Origin: Furcasterigmium furcatum
Lineage: Eukaryota > Ascomycota > Sordariomycetes > Glomerellales > Plectosphaerellaceae
Reading direction: 5' to 3'
Length of the DNA: 64,000 bases
Assembly: GCA_001599815.1 (NCBI GenBank)
Contig: BCIA01000001.1
Location: 6,034,978-6,098,977 of the forward strand
Shown: positions 43,075 to 55,331 of the stretch, one piece after another
How the letters are laid out: each line of letters starts with the position of its first letter
Position numbering within the stretch: position 1 is the first letter of the stretch
Program-made: the position numbers and the translations under genes
Notes under the pieces: model-generated
What the model saw: the letters and a program-made list of their open reading frames with translations, nothing else
Told to the model about the DNA's origin: nothing
The model's database searches: none

Positions 43075-46000
43075 CAGAACCTCAAGAGCAGTCGTCGGTG
43101 GACGACCCTACAAACAGCGATGACGAGACCTTGCCGAACGAGGACCACGACGCCGTCGACATTGTCCTCGAAGACGATTCGGGAGCCCCCCCTCCTGGCT
43201 CGCCTACTCCCGTAGGGAATGGCCAGATCTCGAGACGATACCGGGAGATCCTGCGTGATCGTGTCGAAGAGGGCTCAGATGAAGGCTCGGTAGATGCCAC
43301 GCCGAGACGAGCAGGCAGTCCCATCGACTCGTTGCTCTCAGTCCCTGACGATACACCTTCTCTCCAAGTACGTGCAATGGCCCTTCAAGCATACCGTGGC
43401 TAATCTGGCGCCAGGGATCTGGCTTTTCTTCACCAGGGAGCAGTGCCCTGCCATCTGTTGCGTCTCGGCCAGGCCTCAACAGCCCAACGCCCTCCTTCCG
43501 CCCATTCGATCGCCGGTTCCAAGCTCGACTCTCTTCCTCTAGCTTCCTGGGAAGTCCCCGGGCAAACTCCCCTCGGCCTTCGTCTCCTGCATATATCCAT
43601 GGCCACAGCCGCAACGCGTCGCTGAGTTCACAATTTCTGCTCGACCGCGAGGAGACAGAAGTCCAGTCACCCCCCTGGGAGGTGGTCCGATGGACAAGAC
43701 TGAAGAAGTTAAACGGACAGGCCTTCACTGAAGCCGGAAAACGCAACCTTGGCGCGCCCACATGCATCGCAGTGTCCGCGTCGATCGTGCTGGGTACCAG
43801 CAAGGGAATCATCTTATTGTTCGATTACAACCAGAACCTCAAGATGATCCTGGGGCCAGGCACAAAAGCAGTAGAGTCCGGCGCAATCACATCCATTGCG
43901 GTCTCAGCAGACCATACAACTATTGCCGGTGGCCACGCGAATGGCAACATCTTCACCTGGGACACGGCCAGAGGTTCGAGGCCGTTCCTGTCCATTCCTC
44001 ACCTGGATCCGGCGCAGATGGAACATCGGACCATGGACGGACACGTTCCCAATGTCGCAGTCACGCATCTCGGATTCTTGGGTACCAGGCATACTGCGCT
44101 AGTCTCGGCGGATGACAAGGGCATGGCATTCTCTCACTTGGCAACTCGAGGAACTGGTGCTCTGGGAAGGACTGTCAAGACGACGCGGATACTTGGCAGG
44201 TACCCGAATGCTCCTGCGCCAGTGGGCAAGACACTGAAACCGAGCACCGTCCTTGCGTTTGGCTCCTTGCCCCTGGGCAACGTTGAGCGAGAGACGGACA
44301 CCATGGGATTGACAGCAATGCTAACTCCCTATTTGCTGGTCATCGTCTCGACGACGCCGATAGCCCAGACGCAGCACAAGTCAGCCAGGCCAAAGGATGT
44401 TGCGCATCACAGTGCTATGACGGGCTGTCTCGCGTGGTTTCCAGCCGTGAAACTCAAGGTGCCCGATTTATCGACGGGGAGCGACATTTCCAAAGTCAAG
44501 CTGGCGTACTGCTGGTCGAACGTTCTGACGGTCCTAGATGTCGACGAGATACCATCTGACAACAAGGACAAGCCCGCAAGTCTCAACTTTAAGGCGCGGA
44601 GTAGATGGAAGTGCGAAGAAGCTATTGTCGCAGTGCAGTGGCTGAGCCGGTCCGTATTGACGGTGCTGACAATAACCCAACGTCTGATCGTGTTGGAAGA
44701 CCGCACGATGCGCATGACGGATGCGTTCGATCTCATCCACAAGCACATCTACCATGCCGACCTCTTCTCCCACCAGCTTCATGCCCTCGTCGAACAACTA
44801 GACGAGACTGACACATCGATGCATGGCGTGGTAGCAGACGCGTTCTACATGAGCTTCAAAGCGTACAAGGGCAGGCTGTTTCTCCTGGGATTCAATGATG
44901 TTTCGATCGGATCCCTCTCCAACTGGGCAGATCGTTTGATTGCCCTCATGGAGCATGGAGACTACGTCGCGGCTATCCAGCTGGCAACATCATACTACAC
45001 CGGTGACTCGGACAAGCTCACTGTGGGTCTGCCCGAGGACACTGCTCTTCGCCACTCCATGGTCCGCGACAAGCTGGTGGAGATTATGAGTGCCTCGCTC
45101 AAGTTCGCTTTCGGCCAACGCCAAAAGAACCCGGCCAAGGCAGATGACGGCCACCTGCGGGAGCTTGCTGAGACGTGCTTTGTGGCATGCCAGAGCATCG
45201 AAGACCACGACTTCCTATTTGAGGAGATGTTCGAATGGTTTGAAGATGACAGTGCTGAGGGCATCTTCCTCGAAACTCTTGAGCCCTACATCCTGGAGGA
45301 CACCATCACCATAGTTCCACCCGGCGTCATCAAGTCCATGGTGACGTACTACGTGTCCAAGGATTGGCAGAGTCGCCTCGAAGAGATGATCGTGCACATG
45401 CAGACGGCGACCCTGGATCTCGACCAGATCACGCTGCTGTGCAAGCAACACAGCCTGTACGATGCCCTGATTTACGTATGGAATCAGGCGCTCGAAGATT
45501 ACATCACGCCGATGATCGATCTTCTATCTCTGCTGGTACCCCTCATGAGCGCAAGCAACTACCCTGAGGGCGGCGAGGTCGGAGACGAGATCTACAGCGT
45601 CAATGCGCTGAAGATGTTTCCTTATCTTTCCTACACCCTGACAGGCCGAGTGTATCCCACGAGCGACTTCATCGACGACGAAAAGGCATTGAAGGCCAAG
45701 GCGGAAATTTACTGGTTCCTGTTCTCTGGCAACACCGTCACATGGCCCAAACGCACTGGCAAGCCCTTCCGAACCAGGCCTGAGGACGCCATGGAGCCCT
45801 CGTTTCCCTACCTCCGGCTGCTACTAAAGTTCGACGCCCCGAGCTTCCTCAGCATGCTCAACGAGGCATTCGAAGACTCATATCTCAACAACTCCCCGGA
45901 CAAGCATACAGGCAGTTTAGGCGGAGACCTTCCGGAGGAACAGATTTTCGGTCTGACCGTCGACCGTCAGTACATCATGACCATCTTGTTGGAGATCATG

Positions 46001-47992
46001 AATCCCTCGGACTTTGCACCTGAAGATACCATCTACCTCGACATGTTCATCGCTCGCAACCTGGCGAAATTTCCACAATATCTACTGCTTCCTGGGTCCA
46101 CGCTGACAAGAGTCCTGACTGGGCTCTGCAATTTCCCTGGCGAAGATCTGGCGGAGGATGCGCAGCTCAGCGCGGAGTACATCCTCTCGGTGTACCATCC
46201 ACCAGATGTCAACAGTTTGCTGCCTACTTTCAAGAAGGCTGGGTTCTACCGCATCCTGAAGCGGCAGTACCGGGCGGATCAACAGTACGACAAGCTTGTG
46301 CAGACCTATTTCGAAGATCTGGACGATCGCCATGCAGTCTTTGACTGTCTCGGCGACTGCCTCCGGCCGCACAGCGGGCTTACCAAGAGCCAGTTGCAGG
46401 AAGTCCATGGCGTCATCCGAGCACATGCAAGGGACCTGATCGAGCTTGACGCGCGAGATGCTGCGCGGACACTTGCTGCGGAATCTTTGGAGCTTCATCA
46501 GCATGTAATTGACTCTGCCGAGGACGATGCAGACCTGCAATTCGAGTATCTGCGCGCCCTTCTGGAACCAAACGGCGCCTCTGAGGAGCCGCGGCTGAAC
46601 TTGGACCGCGACCTGATAGAGCGATACGTCCGCTTGATGTGCCACTTCGATCCGAGCAATGTTTCTGACTACATTGGGAGGGTTCAGTCGAGCAATCTCA
46701 GGCTTGACGCGCTGCTCCCGACGATGGAGGAAACCGGAGTCATCGACGCCGCCGTTGTTCTGATGGCTCGCGATGGACAAGTGAAGGATGCCATGGACCG
46801 ACTGGTCAAGCATGTCAACACGTTGGAGTCGGCTTTGCAAGGTCTCTTGGACGGCGCCGATGAGAACGAGGAGACCAACCTCCGTTACGCCACCGAGGAG
46901 ACCCTAGCAGCCATGCAGAAGTACATACACGTTGGTATCTGGCTGTGCCAAGGCCAGAGCAAGTCTGCAAAGGCGGGCAACGGGGTGCAGCGCGGCCACA
47001 AGGCAGCAGCTCAGGAGGCATTGTCGCTGGATGAGGCGCTCTGGCTGAGTCTCATCGAGGCCGCAGTGCAATCCACGCGCCGGCTGTCCACGGCCATCAA
47101 TGCAGCTGCGGCGAAGCAGGGCGAATTCGCCGAGGGCGATGACCACTTCGGCCTTGACACCGAGAAGCTCCTGACCCTGTTGCGTTCGCTTGTGCAGCAT
47201 ACATTCACCGCCCTCCTGACGACCACCTCGAGCTCAGCGAAGCACGGTGGTGGGGGAAGGATCCTGACCACCGCTGGGAATAACCTGTCTTTCCTCCGGA
47301 TCTTGCGGGCCTTCCTGACGAGTGCTGCTGCGTCGTCGCCCAATCTGGCAGATCTGAGAGGCGTGCTTGCCTCCATCTTCTCTGCGTACGCATACGAAGA
47401 GTCAATTCTCAGGCTCTCGAACCGGCTCTTGGAGCGCAGCCTCTTTGTCAACGTCAAGCAGTCGGTCGACCTGAGGCAGCGGGGATGGAGGCCCAGAGGA
47501 TCGACGTGTGAGGCTTGCGGTCGCCGGGTCTGGGGACCGGGTGTTGCCGGCAATGTGTTCGAAGCATGGGAGGATAGACAGGCGATCGAGGATGAGCGAG
47601 CGAGCGAGAGAAGGGCCAAGATTTTCGGGGATTCTCGTGCCAAGGGCAAAGAGACAGAAGCCCCCAAGGCGGCGGAGGCATCACAGGGCGAGACCAAGGG
47701 CAAAGGAAAGGGCAAGGCAGCGACAGAGGCGAGCGGCGACGATGAAGGGGCAGAGGCTCGATCTGATGAGGACGAGGATACCTCCGACGAGAGCCTGCAC
47801 GCAGAGGCTGGGACGAAGAGTAGGGAACAGCCATTGGGCCCGCTCGTTGTGCTGGCCTGCAGACACATCTATCACCAGGCCTGTCTCGACGCATTGCAGT
47901 CGCAGCCACAGACTAATGGCGGAGGGGCCGGGAGTGGCAAAGCGGTGGGCAGCAGCCATGGTTTGGAGTACCGGTGCCCGGTAGACGGATGA
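43071..47992 (+). CDS. VPS8: Vps8, CORVET tethering complex subunit
   Basis: Two exons, 43071-43367 and 43415-47992, with a 47-nt intron (GTACGT...CGCCAG); 1624 residues. The N-terminal 175 residues are acidic then Ser/Pro-rich. From the PPWEVVRWTRLKKL segment a beta-propeller follows (repeats such as AITSIAVSADHTTIAGGHANGN). The long alpha-solenoid contains the Vps8 signature near 480-620 (NWADRLIALMEHGDYVAAIQLA). The C-terminal RING-like zinc finger starts with CEAC (1464), is split by about 115 acidic/Lys-rich residues, resumes with CRHIYHQAC (1581) and ends RCPVDG. Vps8 is the Vps21/Rab5 effector subunit that makes the HOPS/CORVET core specific for early endosomes. The large insert inside the zinc finger is worth noting. 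Neighbours VPS8 and GUP1 are tandem but with separate promoters. Confidence 0.93.
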
Positions 47993-48446
47993 AGCGAACG
48001 AGCATTAGCGAGGTGTATTTCTCGTATTGTGTATAAATCTCACGACTCATGAAGGGCTCGCGAGGTGCGATTTTGGTGGTGTCATCATGTTGGTGGTGAT
48101 TGGAGAGAGTGGTGATTTACCCCTGAGACCGACGTGACCGACCCCTGAGAGGAGACACTGGAGTAGTGCCCATACCCCTGAGCTCCACTGCCCCGTGACA
48201 TCACATGGTGGCGGAGCTTCGGGACAATTAATTGGGTCCCGCGCGCCGCGGGACACGCGACAAGCGGTTCAACTCTGGAGTTCGGTGACCTGTCCACGTC
48301 AATGTCAGTCGACCTCGTATCGCAACACTGAACCAACTCTTTGATACATAGCCAATCGACCTCCCCGTGAGCGCATCCGTCTCCCCAGAACCATGCAGCG
48401 ATCCTGAACCCGACCGAGAAGAATCCCCCTCCGATAATCGCCCACC
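47993..48446. promoter_or_regulatory. GUP1 upstream region with palindromes
   Basis: A 454-bp space holding the VPS8 3' UTR and GUP1 promoter. It contains the palindrome CAATTAATTG (48225-48234) and directly after it the inverted repeat at 48236-48254. Confidence 0.55.
48236..48254. repeat. Perfect 8-bp inverted repeat, 3-nt spacer
   Basis: GTCCCGCG and CGCGGGAC flank CGC, 193 bp upstream of the GUP1 ATG and one base after a 10-bp palindrome (CAATTAATTG, 48225-48234). The symmetric GC-rich arms would suit a dimeric DNA-binding protein. No specific factor is implied. Confidence 0.65.
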
Positions 48447-50547
48447 ATGGGGCCCCTCTCCATCTTCCGTAGCATCTACGACCTCGACACCCTCGATACG
48501 AGATTCACGAGCTCCTCGTCCGTGCCGTACAAGGCTGTCGTCGAGGCGCGCAGCGATCCCGCGCGGAGCAAGGAACCCCCGAACAAGGCGCAGAGCCGCG
48601 CGGAGCCGTCAAAATGGAACACGCCCGAGTTCTACTTTTACTTCTTCGTCATCGCTACGGTCGTCCCATACATGTTCTGGATAGCCTACGAAGTATCGAG
48701 CCGTGCGTTGTGTCCCTCTCAGAGCGGTGGTGAACAACTGGCTGACGTTGTGAGGTAGCCTCTGATCCACGGTATCACAAGTTCCAACATCTCCTGTCCG
48801 ACGGCTGGATACCAGGGCGAAAGATCGTAGGTTCCCTGTCCTGCCCCTCCTCCGCGCTCTTGCAGGAGCTAAGCATGGTCTCTGTAGGACGTGTCGGACC
48901 AGCAGTATGGGTTCTTCCGGGCCAATCTACCCTACATGGGCTCCCTCCTGATCGTACACCCGTTCCTCCGAAAGGCCTGGAATGTCGTCTTCCCCGTCTC
49001 CCCCGAGATCACTAAGAAGTCCGTGGCGGAACAGGGAGACGCCCGCCTTGAGCAACGCGCATCATTCGACTACCTCTTTGCCCTCTTATTCCTGGTCGTG
49101 CTCCACGGCGTCTCGGCCTTCAAGGTCCTGACAATTCTCTACATCAACTACCAGATCGCGACAGCGCTGCCGAGGAAATACGTCCCCGTGGCAACCTGGG
49201 TGTTCAACGTCTTGCTGCTCCCAGCGAACGAGCTGGGTCAGGGGTACCGCTTCAGGGACATCGCGAAGCATCTTACGCTGGCGTCTGTGGACGGTGCCGA
49301 GTCGTCGCTCGTGCATTGGGGAGCATGGCTGGACAGCTACGGAGGCCTGAACCCTCGTTGGGAGGTGCTCTTCAACCTCACCATCATGCGCCTCATCAGC
49401 TTCAACCTGGACCACTACTGGAGTTTCACCGCCAGGGGTGCCAGCCCAGTCGAGGTATGATCCAAACGGCCCTCTTCAGGAAGAACAGAAGCTAATCCGC
49501 CCAAGAAGAAGCAACTAGACCCTGCCAACCTCTCCGAGCGCGACCGCATCTCCATCCCCGCCGAGCCCAAGGACTACAGCTTCCGCAACTACGTCGCCTA
49601 CGCCATCTACGCGCCCCTCTACCTCACCGGGCCCATCCTCACCTTCAACGACTACATCTCCCAGCTCAAGCACCGCCCCGCCTCCATCGAGACCCCCCGC
49701 ACGCTGCGCTATGCCGTCCGCTTCGTTCTCACCCTCCTCGCCATGGAGATCGTCCTGCACTACGACTACGTCGGCGCCATCTCCCACGCCGCCCCCATCT
49801 GGGCGGACTACACCGCCGCCCAGCTCTCCCTCCTCTCGTTCTTCAACCTCCACCTCATCTGGCTCAAGCTGCTCCTCCCCTGGCGCCTCTTCCGCCTCTG
49901 GGCCCTCCTCGACGGCGTCGACCCCCCCGAGAACATGATCCGCTGCGTCTCGAACAACTTCTCCACCCTCTCCTTCTGGCGCGCCTGGCACCGCTCCTAC
50001 AACCGCTGGCTCCTGCGCTACATCTACATCCCCCTCGGCGGGACGTCCTACCGCTCCTGGCGCTCCGGCGTCCGCTCCACCGCGACCATGCTCCTCGTCT
50101 TCGGATTCGTCGCCATCTGGCACGACATTCGCCTCCGCCTGCTCATCTGGGGCTGGCTCATCGTCTTCTTCATGCTGCCCGAGGTCATCGCCGGCATGGT
50201 CTTCCCTCCTAAGAAGTACACGCCCACCCAGTACCGCATGCTCTCGTGCGTCGGCGCCGTCGCGAACGTCCTCATGATGATCACGGCGAACCTGGTCGGC
50301 TTCGCCGTCGGGCTGGATGGGGTGCAGGCGATCTTCTCGAGCATACTGCACGACTGGTCTGGTAAGTTGCGCCCGGGTTCCGACCCCCCGACTCTATAAT
50401 CCCGCGAGACATGAAGAACCGCTGGCTGACCATCGCATAGGACGACTATTCCTGCTGACGTCTTGCGGGGCGCTGTTCGTAGGCGTGCAGGTCATGTTCG
50501 AGATTCGGCAGCAGGAGTTGAGGAGGGGCATTTCGCTGAAGTGCTGA
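48447..50547 (+). CDS. GUP1: Gup1, MBOAT-family membrane acyltransferase
   Basis: Five exons: 48447-48702, 48759-48826, 48888-49454, 49506-50361 and 50441-50547. The introns are 51-79 nt and the product 617 residues. The start has a strong context (ACCATGG). The N-terminus contains the Gup1 signature KWNTPEFYFYFFVIA, with a first membrane segment VPYMFWIAYEVS. DPRYHKFQHLLSDGWIPGRK and DQQYGFFRANLPYMG follow, then many membrane segments. MBOAT motifs are FWRAWHRSYNRWLLRYIYIPLGG (His459) and the catalytic-type His503 in FVAIWHDI within a hydrophobic stretch. Gup1 acts in the endoplasmic reticulum, remodelling GPI anchors by adding long acyl chains, and affects wall integrity and membrane domains. 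All conserved residues look intact. Confidence 0.94.
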
Positions 50548-50874
50548 GACTTTGAAGCGAAGATATATTTAAAGGGACACTTGGTTAGAGACTGCGTTCT
50601 CTGTCACGTAATGCCACCACGATTTGAATAGCTTCCATAGCAGAATTAGCACATACCAGGCTGCTAGTAACCTCTGGCGAGGTGATATCAACATCATATT
50701 ATCGTTCCATATTACACACTAGGGTATATGTATGCGCAGAGTTTGTTCGTACAAAGATATGCTCCCGATGGCCGTGACACGCTGTCTAAATGATAATGGA
50801 GGATCAACCCGAGCACCGATCCCGCGCCGAACGCTAGATGCAAGACGACGACGGCCTGACATGGACCGCAATGC
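50548..50874. other. Convergent 3' intergenic region
   Basis: 327 bp between the stop codons of GUP1 and the FAR-17a-like gene, AT-richer than its surroundings. It presumably holds both 3' UTRs; nothing else is seen. Confidence 0.6.
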
Positions 50875-51744
50875 CTAGTTCCGGTCGTATGTGTGCCCGT
50901 TCGGCTTGTCCCTCCTCGTGACAGTGCCCATCTCCGTATCATGCGACACCGGCTGCCCAGCGAACTTGCCGTCCATGCCCAGCACGCGCTCCGTGAGCCA
51001 CTGCCGCACCCAGACGATACCCTTGGCGACGCCGTAGAAGACGAGCGCCGCGACGGCGATGCCGAGGATATAGCCCGCGAGGACGCCGCGGCCGTTCTCG
51101 TCGGGGTCGAGGAAGGGGTACGGGTAGAAGCCCCGGGTGGCCTGGGTCAGGTAGGCGAGGGAGAGGTAGAGGGCGAGGATGATGACGAGCCAGAGCATGT
51201 GGACGGGGCGCATCTGGTCGGCGGCGACGCGGGGGATAATCATCTCGAAGAGGGCGAAGGCGGCGTTGGCCGCGTGCTCGGAGAAGTTGGACCAGTTGGC
51301 GAAGACGGTCGGGCGCACGCCGTCGCTGAGGAGGGCCCAGTACACCACCGTCACGACCAGGGGGAGGACGACGATGCTGGAGTAGTAGAGGGCGTGGAGA
51401 GCTTGAAGAGGCCGAGGGAACGAGTCGAGCAGAGGCCGGCCTCGGAAGGCGTAGGTGCCCGTGTGAACGGCGGCGATGGCGAAGTAGAAGCCCAGGCCCC
51501 AATAGGACAGGACCGTGAAGAAGGAGAAGGAGTCGACGACGGCCTCGCAGCCTCCCTCGCTAGGGTGCGTGCACTTCCAGGCCATGTTGAAGAAGCGCGC
51601 GACGAGGATGTACAGGCCGATGAGTGCGCGAGCACCGAAGAGCAGCCATGGCGGGAGCAGCCATGACGTCTCGAAGCGGTGAGAGGGGTCCCAGAGGTCG
51701 TTTTCGAATCTGAAGCCGTTCGTGAACCACCTGAAGCGGGACAT
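50875..51744 (-). CDS. Six-TM protein, FAR-17a/AIG1-like
   Basis: A single minus-strand exon of 289 residues from the ATG at 51744. Six membrane segments are visible at about 31-55, 73-100, 115-140, 158-172, 178-202 and 221-247, with a hydrophilic tail ending KPNGHTYDRN. The pattern FFTVLSYWGLGFYF (Thr77) and, in the fourth segment, EHAANAAFALFEMI (His157) fits the Thr/His pair of the FAR-17a/AIG1/ADTRP family, membrane threonine hydrolases that in animals cleave branched fatty-acid esters. Overall similarity outside these motifs cannot be judged by eye, so another six-TM fungal family is possible. The substrate in fungi is unknown. Confidence 0.7.
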   Translation of the reverse strand: MSRFRWFTNGFRFENDLWDPSHRFETSWLLPPWLLFGARALIGLYILVARFFNMAWKCTHPSEGGCEAVVDSFSFFTVLSYWGLGFYFAIAAVHTGTYAFRGRPLLDSFPRPLQALHALYYSSIVVLPLVVTVVYWALLSDGVRPTVFANWSNFSEHAANAAFALFEMIIPRVAADQMRPVHMLWLVIILALYLSLAYLTQATRGFYPYPFLDPDENGRGVLAGYILGIAVAALVFYGVAKGIVWVRQWLTERVLGMDGKFAGQPVSHDTEMGTVTRRDKPNGHTYDRN

Positions 51745-54700
51745 GGCGCCTGCTGGTGGTGTTGATGTTGTTGTGGATGAAGTTTGGGGGACGGCGACCT
51801 CAAGAGTCGATCAGTTGGGCTCGCTCTTCCGTCATCCGCCCAAGACGAGGTGTGGGGCCGTGCCGAGGACCCTGGACCAAGCATCCGGTTTTGGTGGGAT
51901 CGTCTCGGACCTGTATCTGCTTCAGGCGGCGTACTGGTTCGTAAAAGCCAACAAATGCCAGGTAGCCGTCCGTCTTTTAAATTGGGAAGAAAGAGTTATT
52001 CCATTGACAAAGACGTTGTATGTATCCATTCTTACAGAGAGAACGGAAACCATGAGCTCTATGTATGGTATGAGTCTAACTCGGGAGCATTTGGCGGCTT
52101 ACACACAGCCGGTATTGTCAGATCTTACCCGTCAGCAACGGCCAGCCTTTGATTGGACTCGCTCGCATCTTCGGAGTAAAGATAGGACTGAACGCTGGGA
52201 ACCGGGACCCTGCCCGACGGGCTGTGAGCGGATGGCTTGAAGGACCAGGCTTGTCCGGACGAAATCGCCTTCGATGCGACGACGATGTCTCAGTCTGAAC
52301 ATCGGACATCCATGTGTCCAGAGCAGTGCCGGGCTGTCGGGTCTGCCATCTCAGCTCCTGCTACAGCCCAGTTGTTTTATGTATACGGTATGATGGGGGC
52401 ATTGATAACAATGCCGGCCTCGGCTCAGGCCGAGTCAGACTTGCAATTTGGAATCAACCCTCCTTTGAGCGTGACCGTCGACTCTTGCTGTGTGTCACAG
52501 GACCCAGCAGCGCAGCGTCGCCATGGCTTCTGAGGCTTCCGCCACGCGATCTGGAGGGGCGTTTCTTGGGAGAGAGTCGCTTGTGGCGTTCCTTGAAGCG
52601 GGCGACAGCTCAATCGGGCGCCTTCAGCTGGGATCATCATGTGGACCGCCAAGCATCGGCCTGAAGCTGGGGAATTCTAGTCTCAATAAATCCTGAGCTA
52701 AGGCGGCCGAGTCTTTGGGGCTGGCACGGGCTGGGACTGCGCTGATTCGACTTGGCCCAAGATGACACGTCCTCCCTTTTATTACTTCCACGATGACTGC
52801 CCCTTCTGCATGTGCAAGGACCAGCTGTTATAGGGAGATGGCGGCGTTGCTGCTGGCGGCTTGACTCGTACCTGTAAGCACTTGGTGGTGGTCCAAACCA
52901 ACGGCTCTGGCGGTAGAATATTGGGCTTGGCTATTGCCAATCTCATCTCCTGCGCCCGATTCGGCAGGAAGCATCGCCAGATGCGGCGGGGCGTCGTGTG
53001 ACTGTGGAAACATTGAAAAAAAAATGGTGTCTAATAATAAGTAATTATTGAGGCTCTCTTGGGAAACACGACGTCGGCGGCGCGCGGCGGGGGAATTCGA
53101 TTACACAGGTCAGGACCGGGGTCCAAACGATCGGGATCGTCGTCCCAGTCAGAGAGGACGACCGTTTCAATGCGCGTGACAATGACGCCTGTGCTGTGCC
53201 GGTCGAAAAGCGGCCGGTCGGTTTGAGAGTCAGGAAGATGTTCACGGACTCTGGACGATCACCGGAGCCGAGGGCGGCCCACCGACAAAGAGCCCCGTCC
53301 GTCTTCTTTTTGTCGCTTTGCTACGAGGGCGCGGGCGCCCCGGCACTGGAGGACTGCAATGCAACAGCGACAAGGACGCCAAGGATGGTCGGGTGTCCTT
53401 TGACTGAAGCGAGCCACCCGCATTTATGAGATTTCAGTCGACCAAAAACGAAACCCATCACGACTCCTTTCCAACCGACCGCCCGCCCACTTGCCGTTTT
53501 GATACAATGTAGACAGGGCCTGGCTCCTCGGTTGGTGCCGCCGCAAGCCATTTTTAGTCAGGGGGAGACGGATTATCAGCGGAGAGCCCAGAGGGACCGG
53601 CCCTGGGCGGCTTGATCCGTGCACGGCGCTGCACCCAAGGGGGCAGGGATTGACGGGTGGTACAATTGTGCGCGCCGTTTGGTTCCCAAGACGACGTGCC
53701 ACGAGGGGCCCAGAGACTCAGTTGAGGGGGCGAGGCGCAGCGTTGATTGGACGGTGGCTGATTCGAGTGCAGATGATGGCGGGGACTGGAGATTTCTTAG
53801 TACAGGTGTTTCCCCCTATTCTTATGCATGTCGTCCTGATATCTTGCTGGTTTGACTTGTGCCCGTGCTTTGTGCAGGTTCCAGAACAGGCCCAAGACCC
53901 GCCGTTCTCCCTCCCAGCTGTGGTAGCCTGGGTGGTAACAAATCGTGGGCTGGCCTGGTGTGATTTAGGCGCCCTGCTGAAGCCAAGGACGACCGTTGGT
54001 GGTGGTGGTTCTGCTGACTGCATGTGGAGGAAACGGGGTGAAGTTTGTTTCTTTCTGGCGGCCGAGAGTCGAGCCAAGCAGGGAGACCACGTTGGGTTGA
54101 CGATTCACAGTTCGCCGGTGCCTGGTACGAGGAGAGGAAGAAATTGAAGAAGCAAGAGTCAGAGAGAGACAATGGTCCTCCGGACGACAGGCAAGAAAGA
54201 ACCAGGCTCGTGCTTTCCCTGATCCCCATTGTCACAGGTGCGAGCGAGAAGGAGCCCGTCAGGGGGAGACTCCTTGACTCCTTCCTCCAATTCCTCCAGG
54301 GTCGTCCCAGGCAGGGGCAGTCGCTCACATGGGGGACCATCCACACCAGGCGCCATCCGATTCAGTTTCCATCGCATCCTTCCTCCAAGCTGCCATCCCA
54401 GGGGTTCCCGGGTCAGATCCACGTCGCATCCACGCCTGGGCCCTCGCGCAGTCCAGTCCTCGCCCGCCCGCCCACACCCCCAGCCCAGCCCAGCACAGCA
54501 CAGAGCACGCACCCACGCACGGCTGGACTGGTTGTACAGGTCGATCTGGAGGGTGCTGCTCCCTCAATCGTCCAGACCGTGGGTGTGGTGTTCAGCTCGA
54601 GCTTCGTCAAGCCATCCGAATCCTCTCCTCTGCTTCGCCTCCGGCTGGCATTCCTCACCACCACCACATTCTCTCGCCCACTGCCCCTCCCGCTCTCGCC

Positions 54701-55331
54701 TCCGCTGCACGGAAATCGACAGCGGCTCGTCGCGCTTCCTCTGCGGACCTCTGCCTAGGTTTTTCTTCCTCAATAATTGTAGTCGATAATTCTGCGATAA
54801 TCTCCGAGCTGGGGGCCCCCCGTCCTACCCTCCCGCCTCCTGTGCCCCCTCTGCGACCATTTCACAACCGACCTGCTTTCGTTTCAACAGCACGACACCA
54901 CTCTCCTGACCAGGCCGACTCCGACAGTTTCTTCGCTCGACGCGGCCTCGACTTGCATCGAACCCGGTCCTCCTGCCGCCTGTCATGACTTTCCGCCACC
55001 ACTGAACACGATAATCGAGGCGGCTTTCTGGTCTGCACCGCTCTATCTGGACCCCTTTGTCCTCGCCAGCTCTTGGCTCCTATTGTGCCACTCAACTGCC
55101 AACGCCTCCCAGCGGCTTCTGCGACTCGTCCCAAATATCAGAGTCACACAGGAATCACCGCACACTCCAGACTCTGACCCATCGGGTGCCTGCAGTGCCC
55201 CCATCTAGAGACGCCAGCCGGGACGTCCCAGGTCCCTGTCGCCTGAGCGAAAGTGTTCCCAGCCAATGCTGCCACTTCCCGACGTTCCCCAGACTCTCTC
55301 CGACTAGAATCACCGTCTCTCGGGTTCCGCC
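51745..55331. other. 3.6 kb intergenic region with long CT-rich leader
   Basis: It separates the divergent FAR-17a-like and helical-protein genes. From about 54250 to 55331 the plus strand is strongly C/T-rich, which suggests a long promoter and leader for the gene at 55332. Overlapping frames there (up to 237 codons, 54045-54758) reflect the skew and have no recognisable motifs. No RNA gene was found. Confidence 0.5.

Noticed and set aside
47011..47868. 285-codon minus-strand frame opposite VPS8
   Set aside because: Antisense to the Vps8 C-terminus, Ser/Ala-rich with no motif.
49515..50351. 278-codon minus-strand frame opposite GUP1
   Set aside because: Extremely Glu/Gly/Asp/Val-rich antisense of C-ending codons; no protein features.
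54045..54758. 237-codon plus-strand frame upstream of the helical-protein gene
   Set aside because: Sits in a CT-rich leader; Pro/Ser/Leu-rich, overlapping other frames, no motif.
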